Source: Desarmillaria ectypa
Taxonomy: Eukaryota > Basidiomycota > Agaricomycetes > Agaricales > Physalacriaceae
Assembly: GCA_030407005.1 (NCBI GenBank)
Contig: JAUDYN010000009.1
Span: forward strand, 2,480,001 to 2,544,000
Reading direction: 5' to 3'
Length of the DNA stretch: 64,000 nt
In this document: positions 1-11,499 of the stretch, in pieces
How the letters are laid out: each line of letters starts with the position of its first letter
Numbering within the stretch: the first letter of the stretch is position 1
Position numbers and translations under genes: made by a program
The notes under the pieces: generated by a model
Seen by the model: only the letters and a program-made list of their open reading frames with translations
The model's database searches: none
What the model was told of the DNA's origin: nothing

Positions 1-450
1 AGTATGTCTTTTCGAGATTATATGGATATGGAATCATCTATACTCGTATCTCCTATTTCTCACAGTCAGAAAGATATGCTTGCATAATAGAAGCCAGCTG
101 AAAGAATTCATTGCACTCTCAAGAGTTATGGCCGCTCACATCGGCGATCCGGCTCGTGGGCTTTGATTATGTGGAAGGGTCATCATGAGGAACTGATCAC
201 GATGGGCGTAGGTGATTTGAAGGAGGCCAATGCAATTAGGTATATAAATGCGATGGATACGCAGATATAAGGGAACGTTGCTGCAGGAAGAGGTCAGCAA
301 ATAATATAAAGTGATAAGAATGCGTACGTGAATGATCTAGAGGATGCTGTTGTAAAATAAAGAAAGAAACTCGTCGCTGGTACAACCTACGTTACAACAA
401 CAACATTATTATCTTTCCCACACGGGCAACATAAACCTGGAATTGTGTCT
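1..450. other. no gene seen
   Basis: No open frame, splice pattern or family motif that I could support. Probably intergenic or the outer end of the decayed locus that follows. Confidence 0.4.
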
Positions 451-539
451 CATCATTGTTGAAATAAAGCGAATCTCTGATTGGTAGATGAGACGAAAAA
501 TCGGAGTGTAGGCAGATGTCGTAACATTTTATGTACCTC

Positions 540-1303
540 GTCAGTGTAGTGAGCCTGCACCGGTTGGTTGCGACAACAAACGAAGTCGTCGTTGCTGTCC
601 GTCATAGCAAGGTCTTGCTCCATAGATAGACACCTGTGGAATCTGTGGTCCTTCGGTGAAGTGAATTGTTTAGAGGGCGGGAGTGGCGACGTATTCCGAA
701 ACCTCTTCACAAAGGGGTCATCATCGACCCACGGACGTGGAGAGGATCCAGAGCCTGTGAGCATCGGTATTGAGTGACGCAGACAGCTCAATTCTACTCC
801 ATTAGGATGGATGGTGTGTTCGAAGACGGGGAACCCATTCGCTGGAGGAGCTGTGCGGCACGTTTGCTCACAGCTATTGAGTGTCCTGAATGGTCAATCG
901 TCAATGATGTCGACGGTGTCCGAGTTCGCTTCAGAAGATGGAACCTCTCGTCGAGTTCATGTGATGGAAAAAGGATGGAAAGACTCAAGACGAATTTCAA
1001 GATAGATTGGCGTGAAAATGGTGATAGAGGACGAGAGGGCACAGGGATGATGATCAGATGCTGCGGGCCTTGCGGGGTGGTCGGATTAGGTAGCAGACCC
1101 GCGGCTGTATGGGTAATTGTATTTTGAGTTCGCGTTGTAGTTGGCGGAAGAAGCGACAGTTCAGGCATGGGAAAGAGAAAGCTGGCTAGGCATGGTGGGT
1201 GCGAAGAAAAGTCGTGCACATGTAGGCTGGCGGAAAGCTGTGTTGATGGGTGACGCGTCATCATCGCCATCGAGCAGGGACTGAAAACAAACTTAAACAA
1301 CAA
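540..1303 (-). pseudogene. decayed, internally deleted F-box-family paralog
   Basis: Two minus-strand reading frames here resemble, in the same order, parts of the C-terminal half of the F-box-like protein at 7.2-8.9 kb. Near 1.1 kb 'FPMPELSLLP' and 'PSRPL' match 'FPMPPLSPLP' and 'PSRPLID'. Next comes 'LDERFHLLKRTRT', matching 'LDERFPLPKRARM'. Further on (below 790) 'DDDPFVKRFRNT' matches 'SEDLFVKKMDRD'. The stretch that separates the first two blocks in the full gene (about 100 residues) is mostly missing, and the frame changes near 790. The whole N-terminal F-box half is absent. The relic lies in the opposite orientation to the fuller copy 6 kb away, so the pair is an inverted duplication. 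What is seen is the ordered similarity; duplication followed by decay is inferred. Confidence 0.6.
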
Positions 1304-1769
1304 TAGCCTGGCTATCGAGCTGCCTCGAGGCGACTTTTGCTTTACAGCACCGTATCTCCACGTCAGTTCTCATTTCGGTGGTATTTAACTGATTCTTCTA
1401 TGTTTTAAACCGAAAGATCATGTACACGTACACAGCTCCATTTTTATTCTACCCTTCCCCATTCATCCAGCTTCACGCTTAGGCAGCTGGAATATTGAAG
1501 GCTTGTATCGTCGCTTCTGCTTTTCTTCCATTGATTTATCTGCTGTGCGGATGTTAACTCCTCACGCTCGGTCTGTCTATGCCGGCCCGTGTTTGACGCA
1601 TGGAAGTCTGCAAGGGCCAATCAATCAAATTAACAGTGCGTTCTGTAAACTGCTGTAAACCTCATGGTTCCATTCCGCCTAGCGTGCGAACATTAAAAGG
1701 TAGAATCGTATTGTTACCAGTTACCTCGTTTACTGTATCCTCTCCCTTCCCCCCCTCTGAAGACTCATC

Positions 1770-4733
1770 ATGGAACACGATTTGCCATCAGACTTTCAAA
1801 ACAATGATTTTCAGTATCCTGAATCCAATGAAAAAAGGACCCAGGCTGCTAGTGGCTCATGCAACTTCTCACGATCCCAAAAACCATTCGATGGGCATGA
1901 AAATTCCCATACTTCGGCCTACCATGCTAATACGGCAGGTGAAGGGGTGACTATGCCCTCGTTTTTCGAAGACCCTATACCACGTCCAACCAGGAAGAAC
2001 CGCCCGTCAACTTTTTTTCAGCCACTTCATTCTACTAGGGTGCCCATGAGAATTCCAGCCGGTATGCTTACTTGGTTAAGCATAACATCTCTCCTTACAA
2101 CTTGCTTTAGGTGATTCTGAAGCATGTGCACCGAGCCAACCTTTCGAAGAAGTGGGGCCAGCATCCAATGTTAGGCGCGCCTATTTGGATGAAAGCGGGA
2201 CTTACGACACCGATGTGGTTGGAAAACAGAGAGGAGAAGTGAATATCCTTCTAGTTTTTGTGGGTTAATTCAGTCAAAATCATAGTACATCACTTTAATT
2301 GTGTTTTCTCTTGTAGGCGGGAATATTCTCAGCAGTTGTCACCGCCTTTATTATACAATCCTCAGCCAGACTTCAGCCGGATTATCAGCAAATATCGGCA
2401 CTTTTGTTGTTCGATCAGATCAATATACAACGTGCATTGGCCAATGGCACCTCCCTTGACGGCATCACCACTTCCAGCGCTGATCCCACGGCTCCTTTTA
2501 CTCCGAAACCTTCCGACTCATGGGTAAACGGATTATAGTTCGCTAGCCTTGCCCTCAGCCTTGTAACTGCATTTTTCGCCATTCTTGTAGATGAGTGCCA
2601 TTGCCATTATCTGTCTCCTATCACTGGAGACCTCCAAGTTCGTGCCCATACTCGACATTTCCGTTTCAAGGGCCTTCTCAAATGGCGTGTCACCACCTTG
2701 CTTGGCCTCCTACGAATGATACTGCACTTATCCCTCTTCCTGTTTTCATTTGGGCTTGTGCTATCCCTTGAATCCCAGAAGTCTGAAATTGCTCTCATGG
2801 CAGAAATAGTGTTTATACCAACTTTTTGGTTCTACTTGACAACTATATATATCCCTCTACTCCCTTTACTTCAGGGATGTCCATATAAAACACCTTTCAC
2901 TTTGGTTTTCTCTGATCTCTTCGCAAGGTTACTTCGATCAATCATCACAATCCCGGAGACTATTTCATCATTGATAGCGGAGAACCCTTCTGTTGTAGGA
3001 ATAGTGCCGGGCTCTAAGATGTATGTTGCGGAACAACCACGCGTCGAAAATGAAGTTCATACATTCATTGGCCGTACATGAGATCGTCGACCTCGGCCAT
3101 CCGTCGTCTCGTAATCGAGGCTCTCGCTGGATTGCCCCTAGACCATGTAGTGCGTGCCAAAGAGGTTTTCAATCCTCACTGGGATGAAATACGAGATGAA
3201 AAAGAAAGAATGTTGATGGATTGTATGGAGTTGGCTCGAGATGGGTCTACTCGGTGGATTCCCAATATCGACCGTAGGATTGAGCCTCTCCTCCGCCTGG
3301 AGATTCTATTCCATCCATTACGCTGGAATTTCCCATTCGTGCTCTTCAGAGAGCATAATCTTGATTTCTCGACGACGGATATCTCGGATACCTTGTTGAT
3401 AACGCTGTCTCCCATGGAAGATCCACACATTCAGAAGCCTAAAAACCTTCCTTCGCAAAATCAAGTCGCGATTAATGCTTTAGCGTGCACGGATTTACAA
3501 CATCCATTCGTTTGGAAGAACCTCTTAGATCACGATACAGTTAAAGAAGGGCTGTTTCATGATATGAGGGACTTTCCCACGATTCAGATGTGTCTCGGCT
3601 TGGCAAAAAACATATATTTTCCCGAAATGAGTCCTTCCACGTCCTACAGCTGCACTTTTGCCGCAGCCTCCGCAATATTTCTCAGGGAAGATGTTGTCCA
3701 AAGTCTTCTCTCCTTCTTACAGGAACCAGATTCACACAACAACTCAGTAGATCTCGAAGCAAGACTTTTGATCGCCATCATACGCCACTTGGTGCTCGAC
3801 GCGGCCCAGTTAACACTTGCGAATGATTCTACAACCTCCAAGTACCGACTGTTGCGCGTTGCATGCGATTAACGCGAACACTCGTTATCTCGCCAGTACT
3901 CCCCTGCAATGGCAGCAGACTAAAGTATTCAAGGAGATACAGTCTTACACCACGACTAGATTATTCACTTTGACTTCTTCAGGTGATTTGGTTGATTCAG
4001 AGCTCCAGATCCTCCTTTGGACCTGCCGTGCTCACGCTGTGGTATGCATGGCTTCACTTTTGGATGGAGGCCCCAAACCCGGCATCGTTATACCTCCCGA
4101 AGAATGGGCTACGAAGCCCTTATTCCTGAATATCCTTTTATTAATCCAAGATAAAATTTCAAAAATTACGGTTGAAATTTCTGCCATCCGTCGACCAAGC
4201 TTTGACTGTGCAGTTGGCGTTTTATTAGGTCACGCATTCTCTGGGGGGGTCCTCAACGCGTACGAAGCTTTCCGAGAGAAAGGCAGTTTGCATTACATTG
4301 CAAAGAAAAGCGGCCTCCGCCTAATACTCATCGAGGGACTGCAGGGTTATATCACGGGTCTCTCGGAAGCGACTAACAAGACGGGGAAGTGACGATTTTC
4401 TTGACGGGCACATCCGAGACCTTCATCAAGCACTTGTCATCGTGTGCGAGCATCGTTCGCAACGGTACCCAGCGACGTCGTATCTTATCCTCCCTGGCTT
4501 CAATTGCGCCTGATCACCCAAAATGGTCCGAAATCTTGAAAACGTTACACTCGCCAGATGACAGATATTCCATCAAGAAATATGAATTCGAGCGATTTGA
4601 CTGCGTACGGGGATGCGAAACGTTTCGTGAAGGAATTGAGAGAGACTGTCAATATTCTGGCCGAGTGTCTTGAGGTGGCAAGGGATCGCAAGAACGGCTT
4701 CAATCGGGTTTGTGGATAATATGAATCCTTCAA
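1770..4733 (+). pseudogene. DUF6535-type membrane protein pseudogene
   Basis: Exon 1 is 1770-2061, exon 2 2111-2259, exon 3 begins at 2317. Both introns (49 and 57 bp) have GT/AG ends and keep frame. Exon 3 opens with AGIFSAVVTAFIIQSS, the hallmark of the DUF6535 domain common in Agaricomycetes (function unknown, membrane-anchored N-terminal region). A second membrane stretch, FASLALSLVTAFFAILVDE, follows, then a hydrophobic pair near 2700-2890 and a long soluble helical C-terminus. Lesions: TAG at 2536-2538 where this family has Trp (NGLW-FASLAL); the reading frame then changes near 3075, near 3865 and near 4390-4500, each time resuming coding-like sequence (for example EALAGLPLDH, then RYLASTPLQW, then SIAPDHPKWSEIL). 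With at least four breaks it is a pseudogene. An intron covering the TAG (2524-2590) is possible on paper but would delete a conserved membrane helix. Confidence 0.75.
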
Positions 4734-4739
4734 TCTATC

Positions 4740-5743
4740 GTGAGCTGAATAGTTTCACATAGCTGTCGAAAATATTCAACTATCACGCCTGGTAGTTAAA
4801 TTTCACCGTGGATCTGAATTGCGAAAGGGGAAGAATAGGCTAGGGGGGCGTCCACACGGACATACCGTCTGAGGACAAAGATGCTGAGCGAGGATGATGT
4901 GTCATCTGGCCTGGAGTTCGTACGATAGAGAGCCCCGCCCTTGAAAGTTTCCCTGTTCCTTCGAACTTCACAAACTCGTTGGGTATAGTACAGTTATGTG
5001 GCCTATCATTTGAATAAAGAGATTTTTTTAGCAGCTTCTCACCTGGTAAGAATGAGATGTAAAATCTGGGACAGATGGTGAGCCAACGATAAATATGTAG
5101 ATGTGAACTTGACATAAATGGGGAGTACAACTAGCCGTGTTGGTAGTACCGGTAGAGAATATGATCTATGAGGCACGGTTAGGCTTTGAATCTGAAGAGT
5201 AAAATGGAAAGAAATAGAAATGCACCAGATACTATGCTAGGACTCTAAGCCTCGACCTTGTAACCTAGCAGCGAGCTAAAACCCATCAAATCTGGCCTAT
5301 TATATCTAAATTATGACAATTCAGCTATCTTGCTGTGGGAATCGTGGGTTGCGGAGAATTTAACGGATTTGAATGATATAAAAATTCCTTCTGTTGGGGT
5401 TTTGCTGGAAAGTTGTAGAAGGAGCAATCCGGCATCATGCCGAGAGTCAAAGAGTAAGCACGAGAGTCGTAGAAAGTTGTAGTACATTCTACATTCCAGT
5501 GCGAAGTGGTATAAATGAGCTCTGTAGGAGCCATAGAATAACGATTTCTTTACATCTGGATTTACCAGCCTGGAGTCTACCCTGCGCAACACCTAGGATT
5601 CCAACACCTACACACTATCCAGGAAAACACTCTCACTCTTGCAGGTCTGAGGAATCTAGCTTCCAGGTCTGTACTGGCACTCGGGCGTGCGAATGATGAC
5701 CATCCCTTCTGTGATGCAACGTCCTGACGGAAGAAGACGAGCA
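4740..5743. other. no gene seen
   Basis: Only short out-of-context frames. It may contain the outer end of the DUF6534-like relic that follows on the minus strand, but I could not join anything here to it. Confidence 0.3.
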
Positions 5744-6210
5744 TTACTGTAAGAGTGCAATTATGGATAGGAACATACCGTCTGAGAATTGTGGGGCATT
5801 AACCTTTCGACCTTTGCTCACTGTTTGTAGGCGCTCATAGTCCGTGGCCCCTTTGGCAATGCTGTAATGAACACGAATGATCTCCGTTCTAATGAAAAAG
5901 GGTATTAAAGGATGGGTGTCACTTTTGTACGAAGATGTCAACGTCCAGGAGAGCAACACAGTTTGGCTATGCGTATAACGATCTAGCGTCGAATTGTGGC
6001 GCTGAGATACGGAGCATAAGCAATGATTCGACCTTATGACCATTAACGAGGCGCATCACGCCCAGGAGCATCGTCGGCTTTTCGGGTATCACGAGCACAG
6101 AGATACCGTAGTTGGAGAAGGCGTATGTTTATCTGCTTTTCGTGAGGGTAGTAGCACATCGAGACCGACATCACACTTCGATGCAGTACAACCCATAATG
6201 AACCTGGATA
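5744..6210 (-). pseudogene. DUF6534-like seven-helix membrane protein relic
   Basis: Reading the minus strand from about 6210: SLWVVLHRSVMSVSMCYYPH, then a possible 30-bp gap, then TMLLGVMRLVN, and near 5850-5900 VHYSIAKGAT. This order and wording (aromatic-rich helix ending in CYYL, then an R-L-x-x-x-x-N helix, then a last IHYxIAKxYxN helix) is what I expect of DUF6534 proteins, integral membrane proteins of unknown function in mushrooms. The frame is broken repeatedly and no complete exon set can be built. The block CYY....MLLG.xRL recurs in the 9.8-11.5 kb relic on the same strand, so the two are probably paralogs. The family call is from motif memory. Confidence 0.4.
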
Positions 6211-6222
6211 TCGAGTACCTGC

Positions 6223-6409
6223 AAAAAAAAAAAAAAAAAAATCCAAGCCGTGAGACTTTCCAGGAGGAATTCTGGGTACCTTACCAATCGCAGGAGTCCC
6301 CGTGTCGCCTAAGCGCATATCATTAGGGAAAGATTCCAGTCATACGTCGGGCCTCTCTTGGAACGACGAGTACACTCGCTCATATGGAGAACCCCCCCCC
6401 CCCCCCCCC
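6223..6409. repeat. poly-A (19) and poly-C (18) homopolymer tracts
   Basis: A run of 19 A at 6223-6241 and a run of 18 C at 6392-6409 lie 150 bp apart. Both are on the + strand in sequence that does not look coding. An 18-base C run in a genome of moderate GC is unusual; length slippage or assembly error is likely there. Confidence 0.95.
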
Positions 6410-7234
6410 GCATTCGTTTCAAGGCATCTTATTTTCCCCCTAGGCATCTTAAACCGCCCAGCTACTCTCGTAGATCCTCATGCGCGACTCTTGCTTGTTG
6501 TATCTCGTCCTCGCATCGTGAGATTCAGGGTTGCGGAGCAAGGTACCCGGAATAGGATGGAATCTCGAGCGTAATATATACCAGGACAGGTATTCAGGGT
6601 CGTTCTGTTGTGTATTGGCGTTCGCGAAGAAGTAGCCTCTGGATGCGGCAGGACGGAAGCTTGGAAATATTTGAACACAGTGGGCACATATGATATTTGG
6701 TCGTAGTATTGCTGTAGCTCGCTATTTATGTTAAGACAGGACCTCGAATTTTGTGGAAGGACCCTTGAAAAACTCTAATCCTTGGGAATGAGTGCTAGTG
6801 CGTAGCATGGTTCAGAAGGCCTTTTTTTAAAGAATAACAAAAAGACATGAACTCGGTTTATTTCGTGACCGCCACCATGAAAGTAAGAAAGCCAATTTTC
6901 GCAGCACTAGCGACTGGAAGTACAGAATACTGGCTGTCACATAAGGGCGAGACCAGTTGACTGTTTTTGAGGGAAGATAGTCATGTCGTAATATTTACAT
7001 ACGTTGAAGGGCGAGGGACAGAGAGGAGGCGAGAAGACATCAAGAAGACGAGCGGCGACGGCGGCCGTGGAAATTAAATGTTCGGAAGCATCCGCGGTGG
7101 AAAGTGAATTTGACGTCATGCGATCAATATCAAAGTTGTTGTCAAGGGCAATAAAAGACCTAGATTTCTCATTCTCCCCCTCTCTCTCTCTCTTTTATTT
7201 TATTTCTTTTTCATGCTGGGTGTTGGAGACGACT
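6410..7234. other. upstream region of the F-box-like gene
   Basis: No supported gene. A pyrimidine-rich stretch (CCCCCTCTCTCTCTCTC and following, about 7176-7200) lies just ahead of the likely start at 7235, a common core-promoter feature in basidiomycetes. The reading frame is open upstream to 7004, but that part has low coding character. Confidence 0.4.
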
Positions 7235-8889
7235 ATGTTCCTCCAGCACCGGAATACGGGCTCAGTCAAAGTGGGAGGACGGCTGATAAAAAAGGTGTCG
7301 ACCATCTTTAAGCCTTCGCAACGGGTAGTGGAACGGGGTGTGGAAGAAGGAGAAGAAGAAGAGGATGTGAGCAAGGTTTCTGCATCTGCATCTTCGAGTG
7401 AGTCATCGATGGATGATATTCGGAGGCCTTCTGGACTCGGACCGTCGATCGAGGAGCAGGCAAGACTCGTACCGCCTCTTCCCACCTATTACCCTCCTAA
7501 ACCAGCACGCCACCCTCCTATTTTCCCAGTAAAGATCCTCAAAATTATCCTCTCGTCCCTTCCACGTTCATCGGTGCCTACACTGGCGCTTGTCTCTCGT
7601 TATTTTCTCTCCTGCGTGCAGGGGTTGTTGTATGGCGAACTTGACATGAGGAATGTTCGAAATCTGGACAAGCTGTGGTTGTTCCTCGTCACGCGGCGGG
7701 ATCTCACGTGTCTGACTCATACGCTTCGTGTCCCTGCATGGCCATCATCGCAAACTCGGACGTATCTCATTCCGCGCGTGCTCGCTAGGATGGACAACCT
7801 TTGTTCTTTAACACTGCCTTGCTTTGACTTTCACGTCATACGTCATCACTCCGCATTTGGTTTAAGTCATATCGAGTTTGGCAACAGTTATCTCTCCAGC
7901 CAGGACAAGGCTGATCTTATCACGTGGCTTAATGGTCAGACTAACATCGTTTCTCTCATATTTCCAAACCTTGTCGGTCATGACGATGACTATCCACCAA
8001 AACGTACACATAATCAACTTGTGTCAGCATCTACAATACCCAGCACACTCTCTCTTTTTCCCATGCCTCCATTATCGCCACTACCTGAGACTCCGACGCC
8101 TACTCGAGATGCATTCACACATACTACATCCGCCACTTTACTTCCCAACCTCGTCACCTTGCACGGTCCTCCTCATCTTATCCTCCTCTTCGCCCCTTCT
8201 AGACCTCTCATCGACGTGTCTGTCACCATCTCCAAACCAATATATGCAGGTTTTCGCCCTACGACCACCCTCGAGTCCCTTCCTCCATCCGTTAGTCGCC
8301 TAAAACTCTTTTTCAAATCTGTCGGTAAACGCACAGAAGAAAAGACCCTCAAAAGTGCCGTCGTCATATGCCCTAACATTGAGCAACTAGACATAGAGGC
8401 GAAGCCGGCGAAGAGTGCTGGTGTGCCATCGTTCCCCATTTCAAGTCTTTGCGGGTGCTGCTTATGCGTAACCCTCGCACGAAGAAGGACGGGCAACAAC
8501 TCGACGAGCGGTTCCCTCTCCCGAAACGAGCCAGGATGCGCTCGATGTCCTCTACTACAAGTCTCTCGGCCCACTCGATAGTTGTGAGTGAACGTGCACG
8601 CGCAGCTCGTCTAGCCGCCTCGTGCCCTGCCCTCGAACGCGTCGTCTTTCCCAATGGAATAGAGTGGCGTCGTCCACCTCCATCCCTACCGACTCTTCCC
8701 CGCTCGGAAGACCTCTTCGTGAAGAAGATGGACCGTGACATTCCCTCTGTACATCCACGTCCTCCAAAGACGATGGTTTCATTGAAGGAGCAGAGGTTTG
8801 TCAGCGAAGATGACGACTTGTTCGTTAAACCGGACACGAAGAACGAGGGCGGATCGAAGAACAAGTCCAAGTCGAGGTTGACGTTCTAG
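7235..8889 (+). CDS. F-box-like protein, single exon with an apparent one-base frame break
   Basis: The likely start is the ATG at 7235 (MFLQHRNTGSVKVGG). Residues about 15-70 are basic then Ser/acid-rich. Near residue 90 comes an F-box-like motif, FPVKILKIILSSLPRSSV followed by LALVSRYFLSC and LLYGEL, which in this superfamily binds Skp1 of SCF ubiquitin ligases. The remainder has the leucine-rich wording of fungal F-box proteins that rank substrates for ubiquitination. At about 8431-8440 the frame must change: upstream reads KSAGVPSFP, downstream reads HFKSLRVLLMRNPRTKK to the stop at 8889. One extra C in the CCCC run at 8434-8437 would join them, giving about 551 aa. No GT/AG intron of normal size fits. 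Either a sequencing or assembly slip or a young inactivating mutation. A decayed inverted paralog lies at 0.5-1.3 kb. Confidence 0.6.
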
Positions 8890-9797
8890 GTACTGGAAAG
8901 ATGGTGATGGTACTCGTATAGCATTCGGTACGTGTCTGTTTCTTCCATCTTTCTTACCCAAATTCATAATGCCTCCTCTTAGATCCAACGCGAAAATAAA
9001 TTTCGCTTGAAAAGGTTCTTCATTCATGTACATGCCTTTAGAGTTTACGCACAAGTTTCTCCTTTTAATTCTCACACCACACCCGTCCCGTTCATATTTT
9101 TATTCTTCCCTTGCCCATCTTTTGTATATCTGTGGATTCTCTCGCATTTATATATTGCATTTTTTATCTCGTTGTAAGGACGACCACAATTCTCTCCTTG
9201 GCAGTAGCCACATACAGAGTAGGTTTGAAACGCAGACAATATCATTCGGCGCGAGGATGCTAAGCAAAAAAAGTCGCGTCGAGGATCGGAAGATGGTACC
9301 CCTTCCTGGTTTAAACGTTCACCGGTTCGCTCCCTAGTATCGCTGAGTCAAAAGATACTTCTCATCTTGGTATTTTTGTGCAGGTTAGATACTAATGCAT
9401 TATTATAGAGGAAATTTATAGAAGAAAGCGTCAAGAAATTTCTGAGCAATGTGAAGACTAAATATAGAAATTAGTAAGAGTATCCATGATTTGGAAAGTC
9501 TTCACAAGGAGAAGGGTTTCTATTTCAATGTGTACACCCTTATGCAGAATTGCTTATGCAAAAAGGAAAATTACAACATGTCATCACGAAAGCCAACTAT
9601 TTTGACTGGAGCTTCAAACCTCGCATTTTCCCAGAATCACTAGGTGTGAATCTTATCGCTGTTACTACAGAGGGTTCACTGTTTGCGCGTGTTCTACGAT
9701 CCTACCGTGAATTTAACCTAGATAATGGTATTGAAACGCGAGCGGGTACGTACATAGCAAGTTGGATCAGTCATGAATTAGAAATAACGTAGCCCCA
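8890..9797. other. no gene seen
   Basis: Downstream of the F-box-like gene the sequence is AT-rich with short frames only (for example one of 80 codons at 9550-9792 that I cannot place). Nothing supportable. Confidence 0.3.
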
Positions 9798-9799
9798 TC

Positions 9800-11490
9800 A
9801 CTTTGGTAGGATGAAACCGGGGGCGAGGTATATGGGAGTCTGGCCGAACGAGATACTAGGATAAATGTCAAATATGGGAACCGGATTGAGCGGGAAGGTG
9901 ATATACCGTGATGAGAATAAACACTTCACATGCACTGCAGGTGTATCAGATTCCGTGCAAGCCCAAACGAACGGATAGTAGTACCCTGTGGCAAATCCAG
10001 ATATCACGATGAGTCGTATTAAGCCGAGAAGCATCGCGGACGTGCTAGTATCAGTAATTAGCATGTTCAAGTTCCACGGGGATGGGATTGCGGCACCTAG
10101 ACAAGGGGGCAGCTTTTCTGCCTTTGTGCAGATAGTAGCACATCGAAAAGGCGGTGATGAAATCAGAAAATGATGTGACTGCAAACACGACATATATTCC
10201 TCCCTATAGTATATTTGTCAAGGAAATTCATACCACGTACCTTGATACTAGATGTCGACAAAAAATCGGATATCATGTATCTGTCGATGGTTGTGTAAAT
10301 ATGAGATTCAAGTCAGAAAGGAATTTTCTTACGCATGGTAGACTGAAACCATGAGAACTTCGTAAACAGGAGAAGAATATGACGCTACGTGATGACTTAC
10401 AAATTGCGGCAGACTATTGATATGAATACTCATAGAAAGCCGCTGCTACGTTCAAAAACTATTCTTACACATTAGGTACAAAATTTCTGATGTTGGTAGG
10501 CACCTACTACAAACCACGGGAGGATTCGATGGAAATGACGGCCAAATTGAAACGTGTTAAGCCTAATTGTGAGACGACCCGCGGGTAATTTCCAGAACCG
10601 AACAGCATATACGCAGGAATGGCGAGAGGGCAGTTCGGGTACATACGCTTGGACTCCTATGATAATAGTTTTCTGAAGCAGATATAAATCAGCGTAGGGG
10701 AATGGAATGATAACCAGCGGACGAACGATGAGCAGTATTTGAAGCTATAGAGGTGACGTGATGGTTAGGCGGCTCTCACTGTGATAAGATACAGAAAGAG
10801 ATACTTTGAGACTCCTGGTTTATGATATTAGTAAGAGGACTGAAAGTGATACCTCGTCGTGATATACCATACGGATGGAGGACAGCCCGCGATAGTTCCC
10901 GAACAGGTCAACAAGATAGTAGGAGTGAATGTGTACTGAAAGTAACATGAAGAGCATCAAGAAACCTAGGTAATACCACGATTGCTGAGAACCAAAGCAT
11001 TATAAAGAGGCAGACTTGGACGTACCAAATTATTGTGACCTAATTAACGAAAACTCGAAATTTCCCATATATTGACGTACTGAGTATCGGTATATCCAAC
11101 CTTCATCTGGGAATTTCTTGTAATACTTGTAGATTCGTTATTCCGAATAAGCTGTTAATGGAGAGAATGTGTTGGCAGAATGAAAGATAAGGATAAAGCC
11201 TCCTTACATGGCCGCTATCATTGTACCACTGTAAGAATTACGATACCTTACGGGGTTCTTTGACCCAAGAGCTACACACACCAACGGGGTGTGTTGCGAG
11301 TAAATAGTCAAAGATACAAGCGAGTACGGTATAAAGTGAGTGATAAAGACATGACAATACGAATATGGAAGGACAAGTGTACGTAAGCAACTATATACAG
11401 AAGACGTCCACTGAACCGAAAGTCATTCCTAAGGATGGGAGACGGCGGACGACATTGCTGGCTAAGAGATCAAAGGAGATGCAGGTAAGG
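9800..11490 (-). pseudogene. DUF6534-like seven-helix membrane protein pseudogene
   Basis: Minus-strand reading, N to C: a hydrophobic start near 11.4 kb (LGMTFGSVDVFCI, then a stop); near 10.95 kb FLDALHVTFSTHS and, in the next frame, YYLVDLFGNYRGLSSI, which together give the family's 'LD-H-x-x-x-x-THAxYYYLVDxFGN' stretch but only across a frame break; near 10.6 kb VYAVRFWKLPAG; then MCYYLHKGRKAAPLS, a plausible intron, and TSAMLLGLIRLIVISGFAT at about 10.0-10.14 kb. The order of helices matches DUF6534 proteins (seven-helix, function unknown). Frame breaks and stops throughout show that it is dead. This is the most readable of the DUF6534-like relics on the minus strand. Confidence 0.55.
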
Positions 11491-11499
11491 CCAGGAGGT

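Noticed and set aside
774..1127. 117-aa + strand ORF over the F-box-like relic
   Set aside because: Antisense to the stretch with similarity to the 7.2-8.9 kb gene; its own wording matches nothing.
9800..11490. Pheromone receptor (STE3-type) reading of the 9.8-11.5 kb minus-strand helices
   Set aside because: The helix wording (LDALHVTFSTHS, YYLVDLFGN, CYYLHK) fits DUF6534 better, and no STE3 landmark such as the W-x-D-I motif is seen.
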